A stretch of DNA of 64,000 nucleotides from Terrirhizobium terrae (GTDB taxonomy: Bacteria; Pseudomonadota; Alphaproteobacteria; Rhizobiales; Rhizobiaceae). A program made the position numbers and the translations under genes. Under the pieces are notes generated by a model. The model was not told the origin of the DNA. It made no database searches and was given only the letters and a program-made list of their open reading frames with translations. Below, one piece after another: positions 45,412-54,245 of the stretch; position 1 is the stretch's first letter; each line of letters opens with the position of its first letter. The stretch is taken from NCBI RefSeq assembly GCF_030323265.1, contig NZ_CP104991.1:701001-765000 (forward strand), read 5' to 3'.

Positions 45412-45734
45412 GCAAGGCCCTCCCGGCTATGCATCTAGATAGAGGCGGCGGGCGAAACAGAAAGGAGCTAAAACAGGATTTGTGGTGCGGACTTCCGCGA
45501 CAGCCCACCTGAAAAGCGATCGCTGTTATTCTCACACCTGATGTGAGGATGTCTCGGCGTTGGAGGTTGCGAGGGGAGATAAGTTGCTGTGCAGGCGTAC
45601 CGCCGCGAGCCGGGCGAGCATGCATGTTGCTGGATGTATGAAGTGACCGGCCCGCAGCGATCCGACGAATATATCAGCCAAACCGCAAGAAGCCAAAAAG
45701 AAACCCGCCTTAGGGGGTAGCTGGGGTACTTGGG
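45412..45734. other. Interval without a recognisable gene
   Basis: No gene seen on either strand. Confidence 0.3.
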
Positions 45735-45881
45735 GAGGAAGCAGCCGCTCTTCTGATCAGAGCGTTCGACGTTGAGCATGACAATGCCGATGGACTGATC
45801 GCGGCACTTCAACAGCATACGGAAGAACGTGGGAACCACGTGCAAATCGGATCAACGAGCATACCGTCGAAAGATGATTAA
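45735..45881 (+). other. Possible gene fragment
   Basis: The frame reads LGEEAAALLIRAFDVEHDNA, DGLIAALQQHTEERGNHV and ends SKDD. It looks like coding text without a start codon; perhaps the 3' end of a lost gene. Not recognised. Confidence 0.25.
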
Positions 45882-45953
45882 GCGGGTACGCCTGCGCGGA
45901 GGCTCGATGCCTGCCAAATCGACCGTTCCCAAAACACAGTTACGCTTTCGCTA

Positions 45954-46415
45954 TCATCCGCCATCATCTGGTTCGTCTCGGGCCGCTTTGAAGTTCGCCA
46001 TAATCCGAAGCGTGGCAAACGTCACGATCGAAAGAACGATGGCGGTGTCATAGGCTCCGAGCCCGACCGCGGTACCGATCGCACCCGTCGCCCATATGCT
46101 TGCGGCAGTGGCTGTCCCGCGTGTTCCAAGCTTTCCCACAAGAATGGCTCCGCCGCCTATAAACCCGACACCATTGATGATGCCTTCTACGATGCGTGCC
46201 GTCGCCTCGGCATTTCCAACAGTAACGGTCTCCGCAGCTTGCACGAACCCGCAGGCGGCGATAGCGACAAGAGGAAAGGTGCGCAAACCTGCGCTTCGCT
46301 CGTTTTTCTCACGATCCCAAGCGATCGGCAGCGCAAGGACATATGCGATAAGTAGCGCGATCAGGTGTGGGACGATGTTGAGTTCCACACCCATAGAAGC
46401 CAACCACTCGCTCAC
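45954..46415 (-). CDS. MgtC/SapB family membrane protein
   Basis: 153 residues from GTG 46415, with AAGGAGC before it. MgtC signature: LIALLIAYVLALPIAWDREK, AGLRTFPLVAIAACG, RIVEGIINGVGFIGGGAILV and TRGTATAASIWATGAIGTAV. Four to five membrane helices. MgtC-type proteins support growth at low magnesium or under acid stress. GTG overlaps the stop of the dedA gene (GTGA), so the two are coupled. Confidence 0.87.
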   Translation of the reverse strand: MSEWLASMGVELNIVPHLIALLIAYVLALPIAWDREKNERSAGLRTFPLVAIAACGFVQAAETVTVGNAEATARIVEGIINGVGFIGGGAILVGKLGTRGTATAASIWATGAIGTAVGLGAYDTAIVLSIVTFATLRIMANFKAARDEPDDGG

Positions 46416-47012
46416 GTCTGCTCCTTCCTGAAGGCAACAACCCGGTAAATGTAATAGCCGACCAAAATGATCAGGACGGCGGTCGAGACGGGATCCACAA
46501 AGTCCTGGATGACGCTGTAAGCCTGTCCCAGCAGATATCCAGCCAATGCCAACGCCGCCGTCCATACGAGGGTGCCAATCGACGAGAAAAAGAAACGTCC
46601 CTAGTGGCATGTTGGCGACGCCGGCGGGAACGGAGATGAGCGTCCGCACCGTGGGGATGAGTCGCCCTAGCATGACCGAAGAGTTTCCGTGCCGCTTGAA
46701 GCGGTCAGACGCAGCATCGACATCGGACGGCGACATCGTGAGCCACCGACCATGCCTATCCGACAGGCGACGAACGCCATCATGGCCGAGCCGACGACCA
46801 AGATAATACCAGGGGAGCGTACCGAGCAGAGAACCCGTCGTTCCAGCGGCGATCACGACGAGGATATTCATGTCCCCGCGCGTTGCTAAATAACCCGCAA
46901 GAGGCATGATCAACTCGGACGGTATTGGCGGGAAGACGTTCTCAAGGAACATGAGGAAGCCGATCCCGAACGGGCCAAGGCGCTGCATCATCATTTGCAC
47001 GAAAGCTTCCAC
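46412..47012 (-). pseudogene. DedA family membrane protein, one frameshift
   Basis: ATG 47012: MRLGPFGIGFLMFLENVFPP-like start (MMMQRLGPFGIGFLMFLE), IPSELIMPLAGYLA, GTTGSLLGTLPWYYLGRRLG, RFKRHGNSSVMLGRLIPTVR and SVPAGVANMPLGTFLF: the SNARE-associated/DedA domain. At the A5 run 46587-46591 (T5 in the gene) a base is missing; in the next frame FSSIGTLVWTAALALAGYLL continues to the stop at 46412, which overlaps the mgtC start. Sequence error is as likely as mutation. Confidence 0.75.
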
Positions 47013-47020
47013 GATGGCAC

Positions 47021-47652
47021 CTAACTAGCGAAGGCGTAGGGACCGCCCTTCTCAAGCGCTTTGATATAGGCAGGTCGGGCATGGATGCGGCCCAGCCATT
47101 CCCTTATGGCTGAGCGGCCTTCACCCAGCTTCCCTCGCACATGAGCCGCCTCAAGTGGAAAGCTCATCATGATATCTGCAGCGCTGATCTGGTCGCCCGC
47201 AAACCAAGGTCTCGCATTGAGGTGACCCTCGATAAAACCGAGATGCGTGTCCAGCATAGGCTGAACACGCTTTGTCGCGACGCGGCCGACGTTCGGGATC
47301 TTGGATACCACCAGCAGTGCAAACAAGACAGGCATCACCGAGCCCTCAGCATCATGAAGGAACTGACGGTACAGCAGAGCATCGATCCCGGCATCCGGTC
47401 CGAACCGTCCATCCGCTCGCTCGACGACATACTCGCAGATTGCACCGGTCTCGACCAAGACGCTTTTCTCATCTGATGCGCATCTTCTAAAATCGGCGAT
47501 TTTCCGAGCGGATGGATCGCTCTCAGGTCCTTGGGCGCGGACATGTCGGAGTTCCGGCGATAACCCCGGATCTCATAGTCAAGGCCGAGTTCTTCAAGCA
47601 GCCACAGAATGCGTTGTGATCGGCTGTTGTTCAGATGGTGAACAATCAGCAT
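47021..47652 (-). pseudogene. Glutathione S-transferase, one frameshift
   Basis: ATG 47652: MLIVHHLNNSRSQRILWLLE, ELGLDYEIRGYRR and HPLGKSPILED (thioredoxin-like domain with the glutathione-binding SP of KSPILED). The frame breaks at about 47471-47482; then DEKSVLVETGAICEYVVE and the all-helical C-terminal domain (RPWFAGDQISAADIMMSFPL) follow to 47021. A single-base error would rejoin it. It lies 9 bases from the dedA start on the same strand. Confidence 0.75.
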
Positions 47653-47682
47653 GTTTGCTCGTGCGATCTCTTCATCCATATG

Positions 47683-47848
47683 GCTCGCCACGTCCGTCAG
47701 AAAGTAAAAGCGTTGCCAAAATGCGCTCGCTGTAAGCGGAAATAGGACGAGGACGGAGATCGGAGCCGATTTGCGTCGTCAGCCTGCAAAACCCGATTAT
47801 CTCTGCCAAGTCCTAAACCAATGAAATCTGATCTTCTTTGTGCAGCAT
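47683..47848 (-). pseudogene. Dead copy of the general stress protein gene at 17096
   Basis: Translation from the ATG at 47848 gives MLHKEDQISLV, TAG, then DLAEIIGFCRLTTQIGSDLR, which aligns with MPLHDDDTSRVWDMADKIGF CMLTTQSGIDLR of the 17578 gene, with a Trp-to-stop change. Further on the remnants of SAYSER and FYFLTDVAS are shifted, and the rest is lost at the GST gene. Its upstream stress promoter (47874) is intact. Confidence 0.68.
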
Positions 47849-47873
47849 TTCGATCTCCTCTGTGACGCCAGAA

Positions 47874-47898
47874 AACGACATCGGCGATCGAAAGTTCC
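47874..47898 (-). promoter_or_regulatory. EcfG-type promoter in front of a pseudogene
   Basis: Minus strand: GGAAC (47898-47894), 16-base spacer, CGTT (47877-47874), full consensus. It now would transcribe the dead stress gene and possibly the GST, dedA and mgtC genes beyond. Confidence 0.6.
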
Positions 47899-48013
47899 AT
47901 GCTTTGATCAACACTGGATCTATCGTAGCCTTGTCCAGGTTCTCAGCGCGACGGACGAAACTGTACCCGCCAGCGTAGAAACGATGGCGGTAGGCGCGAT
48001 GAAAACTAAACGA

Positions 48014-48241
48014 CTATAACGTCGATGGCTGGTCGTCACGATAACGCCGGCGATTTTTCAAGTTCTTTGCGTTCTCAGCCTCGCGCTTCAGCCACTCTCG
48101 GGTAGTTGCTGATGGATCACCGTCAAAGCTTTGCCGACGCTGCAGCTTGCCACGGCGGAGAACTATGCCAGTGAAGATGCCGATTGCACCGATCAGAAAA
48201 ACGGCGAGGGCAATCATTGGAAGGTAGGTTGCCGGTGTCAT
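48014..48241 (-). CDS. Small single-span membrane protein
   Basis: 75 residues from ATG 48241 (or 79 from 48253): a helix MIALAVFLIGAIGIFTGIVL, then RRGKLQRRQSFDGDPSATTR and a charged helix EWLKREAENAKNLKNRR. A membrane anchor with a basic cytoplasmic tail is predicted. Not recognised. Confidence 0.52.
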   Translation of the reverse strand: MTPATYLPMIALAVFLIGAIGIFTGIVLRRGKLQRRQSFDGDPSATTREWLKREAENAKNLKNRRRYRDDQPSTL

Positions 48242-48249
48242 CGCTATAT

Positions 48250-48498
48250 TCAACCCGCAAGTCTGTATTCAGACGCCGTTACAAGCCTGGCCGACCCGAG
48301 AGCTTTTTCGAAGAGTTCCCGCGCTTCATCAGGGGAAGCCAGGCCATCAAGCGCACGAAGGATGCAGGCATCAGCGGCAGCGAAGTTCAGGTCTTTCCTA
48401 TGCGGCCAATTGCTCATCAAAAAACGCCGGGCTTCCAGGGGACCGAAAACCAGTTTCCCTCCGGCAACCACGGGCTTGTCCCAAATCACGTTCTGCAT
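48250..48498 (-). CDS. DUF982 protein
   Basis: 82 residues. VVAGGKLVFGPLEARRFLMS, NWPHRKDLNFAAADACILRA, LDGLASPDEARELFEKALGS: the WP-x-x-x-x-x-x-x-x-A-x-x-x-C-x-x-A-L-x-G-x-x-x-x-x-x-A-R-x-x-F pattern is the DUF982 domain, a small family almost limited to Rhizobiales and often present in many copies. Function unknown. The gene supports the rhizobial assignment. Confidence 0.8.
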   Translation of the reverse strand: MQNVIWDKPVVAGGKLVFGPLEARRFLMSNWPHRKDLNFAAADACILRALDGLASPDEARELFEKALGSARLVTASEYRLAG

Positions 48499-49010
48499 TT
48501 TCGTCTTTCCTATGCTTAGGACTTTAGTCCTGATGCGAAACTCACAGCGAAAGCAGAGGTTCCAATAGCTCGTCGAAAGGAGTTCGTCGCAAAGGCACTT
48601 ATCGGCCTTACCTACCGAAGAGCGCCAATATGGAAGACTGCACGGCTAGACATGCCGAGCAACTTGACCGGCTCTTAACATCCGCAATTTCTGCGGACGA
48701 AGAGCGTTCAGTCCAGACAGCCTAGACCATCACGCCGGCCAGACAATCCGCATCTGCCGCTTGAGCCCCTCGTGGGTTAAAGACCGCGTGTCCGCCGAGG
48801 CCGCAAACAAGTCTTGCGTGTGCATCAGATCGTAAACGCGATCTCCCCCGTTCTGCGGCGGCATCCTGCAGCGCTTATCCCAAACGAAATGCCGCCCAAC
48901 GATATGGCATGTCTTTATGTCTGCCGAGTGGCGCACACGCGCGAAGCGTGCTGTGAAGGACACTCTCGCAAGGGGCAGGCTCCCTACAACCGTACAAACC
49001 GACATGAAGG
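48499..49010. other. Interval without a clear gene
   Basis: A 31-codon frame at 48630-48725 (MEDCTARHAEQLDRLLTSAI) looks protein-like but has no ribosome binding site. Otherwise nothing recognised. Confidence 0.28.
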
Positions 49011-49035
49011 GGAACCGGAAAGTTTCGCGAACGTT
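49011..49035 (+). promoter_or_regulatory. EcfG-type general stress promoter
   Basis: GGAAC at 49011, 16-base spacer, CGTT at 49032: full consensus, 38 bases before ATG 49074. Confidence 0.72.
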
Positions 49036-49073
49036 TGAGCGACACCAACAACAGTGTTCATCGGAGGTCTCTC

Positions 49074-49151
49074 ATGGGTCGCGGTATTCTTCTTTGGCTT
49101 CTGGGCGTGCCGTTGCCGATCGTCATCCTCCTCGTCCTCTTCATGCGCTAG
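49074..49151 (+). CDS. 25-residue membrane peptide
   Basis: MGRGILLWLLGVPLPIVILL then VLFMR and stop, with a good GGAGG seven bases before ATG. The whole product is one membrane helix. Very similar tiny proteins occur in other rhizobia (from memory). With a perfect stress promoter and nine bases to the next gene, it is almost certainly translated. Possible role in membrane stress, unproven. Confidence 0.68.
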   Translation: MGRGILLWLLGVPLPIVILLVLFMR

Positions 49152-49160
49152 GAGAGTGAC

Positions 49161-50062
49161 ATGCCCCTCTATCAATCTGGCGTATCCGATGTCGGCGTTG
49201 AATCCTCGGTGCCTGCCCTCAGTTGGGGGCCAGTCATAGGTGGTGCCATCGCCACGTCGGCGACTACCCTCATTCTACTTCTTTTAGGCGCTGGAGTCGG
49301 CCTCACCATGTTATCTCCATGGGCGGGAGAAAGCGCCTCGTTCACCACCGTAAGCGTTACAGCCGCAATTTGGTTCGTCGTTGTACAATGGCTCGCTTCT
49401 GCCCTCGGCGGCTATTTGACCGGCCGGCTTCGAACAAAATGGGCCGGGGTCCATACGGATGAGGTTTTCTTTCGCGACACCGCACACGGCTTTTAAGCTG
49501 GGCACTCGCGACTGTGGTTGTCGCAGGGCTTGCTGGATCCGCATTTACGACACTGGTTGGCGGTGGAGGTCAGGCACTGACGTCTGCAGCCACGACTGCG
49601 GTAGCGGCCGGGGCTTCTTCTACGGGTAAAGAAGACAACGCAAGCATCAACTCAACCACCGGCTATTTTACCGACGTTTTACTTCGCCCACAGGATCTCA
49701 GGAATCGCGCGCAATCTGACAATGCCGCCGCGGCTACCGAAGTCTCTCGAATCCTGATCAAGTCCGCCGCAGCAGGCGAAATGTCGGACAATGACAAGAC
49801 CTATCTAACCGCATTCGTAGCGTCTCGAGCCGGGCTCACACCCGACGAAGCGACGGCGCGCGTCAACGCTGTGCTTGAACAGATAGAACAGGCCAAGGTC
49901 GAGGCGCAGAAAGTTGCAGACGAGACCAGAAAGTCTGCAGCGACAACTGCAATGCTTGGCGCGCTATCGCTTCTCGTCGGCGCTTTCATTGCGTCTGCGG
50001 CCGCGGCCTTAGGCGGCAGACAGCGGGATGACGAAGAAAGTGCTATGATGAAGGACGTCTAA
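49161..50062 (+). CDS. Conserved membrane protein, one frameshift in a T-run
   Basis: The first frame (MPLYQSGVSDVGVESSVPAL, helix GPVIGGAIATSATTLILLLL, helix FTTVSVTAAIWFVVVQWLAS, GGYLTGRLRTKW) ends at TAA right after DTAHGF. Adding one T to the T4 run 49491-49494 gives LSWALATVVVAGLAGSAFTT, continuing to 50062 with a long soluble part (VSRILIKSAAAGEMSDNDKT) and a last helix. Total about 300 residues. Known in rhizobia as a PhnA-like or unknown membrane protein. In operon with 49074. Confidence 0.65.
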
Positions 50063-50259
50063 CCGCCTTTCTTTTCAATGGTCGGCGTGTGCGACATGCC
50101 GACTGTTGTAGTTTGAGCGTTAAGACCCCTTAACCGTAGTGGCGGTTCCTTGCCTCGTCTTGCTGCGGTAACTCTGAGCTAGGATGGTCTTCCTTTTCGC
50201 TCACGCCTGCAACGACATTCGACTTAACACTCTTTCACCCGCTGCAATTGGGGTATTGG

Positions 50260-50547
50260 ATGACAGCACCACCGTCGTTCACGGATTTCGTCAAAAACGT
50301 CGTCAGCGATGCCCGTGCGATCACACCACGGCCCGCGGTCGAACTCGGTATCCTGCACAGCTTCTGCCTCGATGCAGCTCAAGCGCGCCGGCCGCAGTTG
50401 GTTGACTTTCTTACGAGCCCTGGTGGTCTGGCTGCACTGTCGGCTGCATTGGCACAATTGCCTGACTTGATCCGGCAAGCTGATGTTGATGGAGCGACAT
50501 GGGAGTTCGTCCGCAACGAAGCCGCGGGTGGTTCTGAAGCGCGCTAG
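50260..50547 (+). CDS. Small hypothetical protein
   Basis: 95 residues from ATG 50260: MTAPPSFTDFVKNVVSDARA, ITPRPAVELGILHSFCLDAA and LTSPGGLAALSAALAQLPDL. Helical, one Cys, unknown. No ribosome binding site better than GGGG. No stress promoter found. Confidence 0.45.
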   Translation: MTAPPSFTDFVKNVVSDARAITPRPAVELGILHSFCLDAAQARRPQLVDFLTSPGGLAALSAALAQLPDLIRQADVDGATWEFVRNEAAGGSEAR

Positions 50548-50613
50548 GATCACTCCTCTTCAGCGACCGCAATCAGCTTTTGTTTCCGGCGAGGAGTTCA
50601 TTTTACCGGCTCG

Positions 50614-50874
50614 CTACCCGCGGGGCATTTCACTCGAAGGCGCCTTCACCTGTCGCCATTGACCGACGTGTTCGAGCACCGTATCGCCTGCCGTCCTCAG
50701 AATGCTCGGGTCGTGCCAGACAAACCATCCGCCAACGACAAGCGCGGCGATCAAGGCCCCGCCGACCAGCTTTCGTATGATGAAGACGACCACCCAAAGC
50801 ACGGCCAGAATCACGGCGCCCGTTATCAGCACCGAATAGAAGTCATCCGGCAGGTTCGCTTCGATCACAGTCAC
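50614..50874 (-). CDS. Small membrane protein
   Basis: 86 residues: MTVIEANLPDDFYSVLITGA, helix VILAVLWVVVFIIRKLVGGA and LIAALVVGGWFVWHDPSILR, then a polar end. Two hydrophobic segments. Unknown. Confidence 0.52.
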   Translation of the reverse strand: MTVIEANLPDDFYSVLITGAVILAVLWVVVFIIRKLVGGALIAALVVGGWFVWHDPSILRTAGDTVLEHVGQWRQVKAPSSEMPRG

Positions 50875-50995
50875 GCCTCTTCAGCCATTGGCTCACGATG
50901 ACGCATGTCGAGGTCTTATGGCCAAATCGAGACGTAGGTTGCGTGTTTGATCTAGGGGCCTCAAGCACCTGCAGGATGCGCCCTCAACTTTTCCG

Positions 50996-51020
50996 GGAAC
51001 CGCATCCCGCTTTCTCGGTT
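50996..51020 (+). promoter_or_regulatory. EcfG-type general stress promoter
   Basis: GGAAC at 50996, 16-base spacer, GGTT at 51017, 36 bases before the response regulator ATG. Confidence 0.65.
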
Positions 51021-51056
51021 GAGATAGGGTCAGTAGGCAAATAACGGAGAACAAGA

Positions 51057-51476
51057 ATGTCCTACAATGTGCTCATCGTAGAAGACCAGCCTTTGATCGC
51101 GCTCAACCTCGAGGGCGCGATCACTGAACTCGGACACCATTCGGTCGGCATCGCATCCAACATGTATCAAGCTCTCATGCTTGCCGAAAACATCGACATG
51201 GCATTCGTCGACGTCAATCTGGAGGATGGACCGACGGGCCCGATCGTTGGACGGACGCTCGCGGAGGCTAATGTGGCCGTGCTTTTCATGACCAGCGATC
51301 CAGGCGCATTGCGTGGCGGCGTTCCGGGTGCTCTCGGCGTGATGAGAAAGCCGGTGATGGATCTGGAGCTCGTCGAAGCGATCCAGTATGTCGCCGACCG
51401 CCGTAGCGGTAATCAAGAGGTTGCTGCGCCGAAACCGCTAACGCAGTTCGACGACGAAAATATCTCTGCAATTTAA
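51057..51476 (+). CDS. Single-domain response regulator under a stress promoter
   Basis: 139 residues from ATG 51057 (AGAACAAG upstream). Receiver: VLIVEDQPLIALNLEGAITE, Asp in MAFVDVNLEDGPTGPIV, MTSD switch and Lys in VMRKPV. A stand-alone receiver transcribed by the stress sigma factor would be able to feed back on the PhyR/HWE kinase network, as the Sdr regulators do in Sphingomonas and Rhizobium (inference). Confidence 0.88.
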   Translation: MSYNVLIVEDQPLIALNLEGAITELGHHSVGIASNMYQALMLAENIDMAFVDVNLEDGPTGPIVGRTLAEANVAVLFMTSDPGALRGGVPGALGVMRKPVMDLELVEAIQYVADRRSGNQEVAAPKPLTQFDDENISAI

Positions 51477-51498
51477 GGAACTATCGCTGAGAGCCGCC

Positions 51499-51524
51499 GG
51501 AACAACTTCCATCTCTGGCGGGTT
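51499..51524 (+). promoter_or_regulatory. EcfG-type promoter very close to a start codon
   Basis: GGAAC at 51499, 17-base spacer, GGTT at 51521; ATG at 51533. Transcript would have almost no leader; the upstream gene's transcript may also serve. Confidence 0.45.
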
Positions 51525-51532
51525 CAGCGTCC

Positions 51533-52513
51533 ATGAAAAATCACAGCCTCGTCGCCCTCGCCCTCACCTTACTCAGCACCGCGGCCCATGCGCAGAATAT
51601 CACTGCCGACATGGTCAATTCGGCCGCGATCAGTGCAATACCCATCGAGCGCCCGCCTGAGATTTCCAAAGAGCCTGATCCCGCGATTGTGCGGTTGCAG
51701 GTGCTGCTTGATCGGGCAGGATCCTCACCCGGGGTTATTGACGGCTTCTACGGAGAGAATGTCAGCAAGGCGATTGCAGGCTTTGAGGCGATGACTGGCC
51801 TGCCGGTCGATGGGAAACTCGATCCGGAAGTAATCGCCCGGCTAGAGCGCGACCAGCCGCTTGTCGGCAGCTACGAGATCACTGAGGACGATGACAAGGA
51901 CATCGTGAAGTCCATTCCGGAGGACTATGCCAAGCAGGCGACCATGGATCACCTTGGGTTCACCAGCGTGGCAGAGAAGCTGTCGGAACGCTTCCATATG
52001 GACTTTGATCTCTTGAAGGCTCTCAATCCAGGGGCCCAATTTTCCGCCGGCGATACTGTCTTCGTCACGGCGCCGGACCGGCCTCGGGAAGGCAAAGTAA
52101 AGCGCATCGAAGCCCATGCTCGGTCAGGCCAGGTCTTTGCCTATGACGAGGCGGACAAGATCCTCGCCGTGTACCCGGCCACGATCGGCAGCGATGACAA
52201 TCCATCGCCATCGGGCACCCATAAGGTCAACGGTGTCGCGCGCATGCCGAAATATACCTACAATCCGAAGGTCAACTTCCAGCAGGGCCAGAACAAGAAG
52301 GTCCTGAATTTGCCGAGCGGTCCCAACAATCCCGTCGGCACGGTCTGGATAGATCTGTCTGAACCAACCTACGGCATCCATGGTACGCCGGAGCCCAGCA
52401 AAATCGACAAGGCCGGGTCGCATGGTTGCATTCGTCTTGCGAACTGGGATGTGGAGGAACTGGCGGCGATGGTGAAGCCGGGCGTCACGGTCGATATCCT
52501 GCCGCAGGAATGA
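51533..52513 (+). CDS. L,D-transpeptidase with peptidoglycan-binding domain
   Basis: 326 residues. Signal peptide MKNHSLVALALTLLSTAAH-A (about 1-20, AHA cleavage), peptidoglycan-binding helices about 50-105 (VRLQVLLDRAGSSPGVIDGF), a LysM-like region about 140-180 and the YkuD catalytic domain about 190-325 with HGTPEPSKIDKAGSHGCIRL (catalytic Cys in SHGCIRL). It makes 3-3 cross-links in periplasmic peptidoglycan or attaches proteins to it. Envelope remodelling fits a stress regulon. Confidence 0.9.
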   Translation: MKNHSLVALALTLLSTAAHAQNITADMVNSAAISAIPIERPPEISKEPDPAIVRLQVLLDRAGSSPGVIDGFYGENVSKAIAGFEAMTGLPVDGKLDPEVIARLERDQPLVGSYEITEDDDKDIVKSIPEDYAKQATMDHLGFTSVAEKLSERFHMDFDLLKALNPGAQFSAGDTVFVTAPDRPREGKVKRIEAHARSGQVFAYDEADKILAVYPATIGSDDNPSPSGTHKVNGVARMPKYTYNPKVNFQQGQNKKVLNLPSGPNNPVGTVWIDLSEPTYGIHGTPEPSKIDKAGSHGCIRLANWDVEELAAMVKPGVTVDILPQE

Positions 52514-52567
52514 TCCTCAGGCTCGCTGCAGCGGAACCTTTGCCTGTTGTTGCGGATTGAGCACGCA

Positions 52568-52753
52568 ATGAAGAACAGTGCCGACCACAAATACCCCCGC
52601 GCCACCCGCCAGCAGAATATCCGCGCAATGCTGATAGTCGGTACCGTCTCTGTGGCCGTCTGTGCAATTGTCTTTCTCGCGCAACTGACCATGGGTTTGC
52701 CGGACGAGCCGCCAGGCAGTCACCATGAAGCCACCACGAAATCCAATCCATAG
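52568..52753 (+). CDS. Small single-span membrane protein
   Basis: 61 residues from ATG 52568: MKNSADHKYPRATRQQNIRA, helix MLIVGTVSVAVCAIVFLAQL, polar tail. Longer frame from 52547 has no ribosome binding site. It follows the L,D-transpeptidase by 54 bases and precedes another small membrane protein by nine, so all three may be co-transcribed. Confidence 0.58.
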   Translation: MKNSADHKYPRATRQQNIRAMLIVGTVSVAVCAIVFLAQLTMGLPDEPPGSHHEATTKSNP

Positions 52754-52762
52754 GGAAACCCG

Positions 52763-52918
52763 ATGAGCACAGGCAGCAAGGCCCGTTCTGGAATGTACAC
52801 TAATGTCGCGGCCATTCTGGTGATTGGTCTCGTCATCGCGGGCGTTTACACATTCGTATTGAAGCCCGGCGAAACGCGTGACGCACCGGCTGTAGAGGCG
52901 GTCAATCCGAACGACTGA
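52763..52918 (+). CDS. Small single-span membrane protein
   Basis: 51 residues: MSTGSKARSGMYTNVAAILV, helix VAAILVIGLVIAGVYTFVLK and tail PGETRDAPAVEAVNPND. ATG is preceded by AGGGAAA. Same style as the 52568 and 11508 products. Function unknown. Confidence 0.58.
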   Translation: MSTGSKARSGMYTNVAAILVIGLVIAGVYTFVLKPGETRDAPAVEAVNPND

Positions 52919-53132
52919 GGCCTTAAAGCCGTCAGGCTATCGAGTTGATTTTCAATCGCGCTTCGGCCCTGCCCAACTCAGTGGCGGAAATTCGCGCGAC
53001 CTGCCCAGTTTCTCTGGCTTTCGATGACAGAAACCGCTGCAACTCACGAGAAAAAGGCGGCATTGCTGCCGCCCTCCTCAATCGCAACCAGCGCCAGTAC
53101 ATCCGTGGTCGCCGTTCGCAGATTTACAACGA

Positions 53133-53612
53133 TCATTTCTTCAGCTTGTCGTAGTCGAACTTCGGAGCCTTCGAGAGGTCGTCCTTGTTGGTATCGACGT
53201 ATGCTTTCCAGGTGCCGTTGTCATCGGCCAGCGCCATAGAAGCGGGGTCGATAACAACATAGCTGGAGCCCAAGCCGAGGAAACCGCCGACGCTGGCGAT
53301 CACACCGATCACCGACTTGCCATTGCCGATGACGACGTCCGAGATTTCGCCGACCTCTTCGTTTTCCTTGTTGTAGATATTCAGTCCTACCAGGTTTGAC
53401 GTCACAAGGTCGGTATCCTTGATTTCGACCGTCTTGAGCGGTGTCGTTGCAGCCATCCCCATCGTGATGCCGGGGCCAACCATGGTCGCATCTGCGCCTG
53501 ACGCAGCGACACCCGGAGCGGCTGGCTGCTCGCCAGAAGCCGCGGGCTGTTGCGCGAGGGCAGCAGTGCTCATCGAAGCGAGAGCGAACGCAGCAGCGAT
53601 AATGGTCTTCAT
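53133..53612 (-). CDS. Secreted PRC-barrel protein
   Basis: 159 residues from ATG 53612. Signal peptide MKTIIAAAFALASMSTAALA (cleavage after ALA), a low-complexity linker, then a PRC-barrel (DTDLVTSNLVGLNIYNKENE, EVGEISDVVIGNGKSVIGVI, ASVGGFLGLGSSYVVID). PRC-barrels bind RNA or tRNA-processing factors or act in photosynthetic complexes; periplasmic versions have unknown roles. A full consensus stress promoter lies 51 bases upstream. Relatives: 30443 (dead) and 59268. Confidence 0.82.
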   Translation of the reverse strand: MKTIIAAAFALASMSTAALAQQPAASGEQPAAPGVAASGADATMVGPGITMGMAATTPLKTVEIKDTDLVTSNLVGLNIYNKENEEVGEISDVVIGNGKSVIGVIASVGGFLGLGSSYVVIDPASMALADDNGTWKAYVDTNKDDLSKAPKFDYDKLKK

Positions 53613-53660
53613 GAAAGTTTCCTCGTATGTTATTGTTCTCACGGAATTCCGTGGCGCCAA

Positions 53661-53687
53661 GGAACGACCAACTGCATTGATGGTTCC
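53661..53687. promoter_or_regulatory. Palindromic, bidirectional EcfG-type promoter
   Basis: GGAAC at 53661 and GTTCC at 53683, 17 bases apart. Leftwards GGAAC-N16-CGTT (consensus) to the PRC-barrel gene. Rightwards GGAAC-N16-GGTT, where the nearest gene is 300 bases away (53987). Confidence 0.62.
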
Positions 53688-53986
53688 GAATTTTCTTTGC
53701 CGGGACTCACGTCTCCATGAGCGCTGATTGCGAACCGCATTGGCGTTCTTGGTGCGCATCGAATGCCTAAATGCTCTCCTCTACGAAGAGAGCTGAGTTC
53801 TTGCTGGTTGGCGTTGTGGATGGCCAGCCGCATGACGAGGAATTCGTTTCCTAGAGATCGTCAGCAGTTATCTTCTCCCGACCGCACGTATAGAAAGCCC
53901 GATGGCTCGCAGACGTTCTCGCAACTGAAACGTGCCTCCAGCGTTAGAGCGCGAATACCGGTTGGGATATCGGATTGGAGGTTGCC

Positions 53987-54217
53987 ATGGGCAAGAAGCT
54001 TTTCAGCGTCTACGAAGTCCTGGTCCAAGGTCTTGGCCGAGGCCTTTCGGGATATGATCTCTACGACTTCGTGATGCGCAGGTGCAAGGCATCGTCGAAT
54101 AAGCGTATTTGCCGCGCGTCATTGCTTGCCATGTCCGACGACCGCGTCCCAGACCGGAATGTACTCGAGGGCATCTACTCCATCGCTGCGGATAGCCGCT
54201 TGCGTTGTTCAGGCTGA
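53987..54217 (+). CDS. Small hypothetical protein
   Basis: 76 residues from ATG 53987, with TTGGAGG before it: MGKKLFSVYEVLVQGLGRGL then SGYDLYDFVMRRCKASSNKR and a helical, charged tail with DRVPDRNVLEGIYSIA. Unrecognised. First of three small genes on the same strand. Confidence 0.6.
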   Translation: MGKKLFSVYEVLVQGLGRGLSGYDLYDFVMRRCKASSNKRICRASLLAMSDDRVPDRNVLEGIYSIAADSRLRCSG

Positions 54218-54245
54218 CGATACCCCTATGGGTGAGGATAACCAC

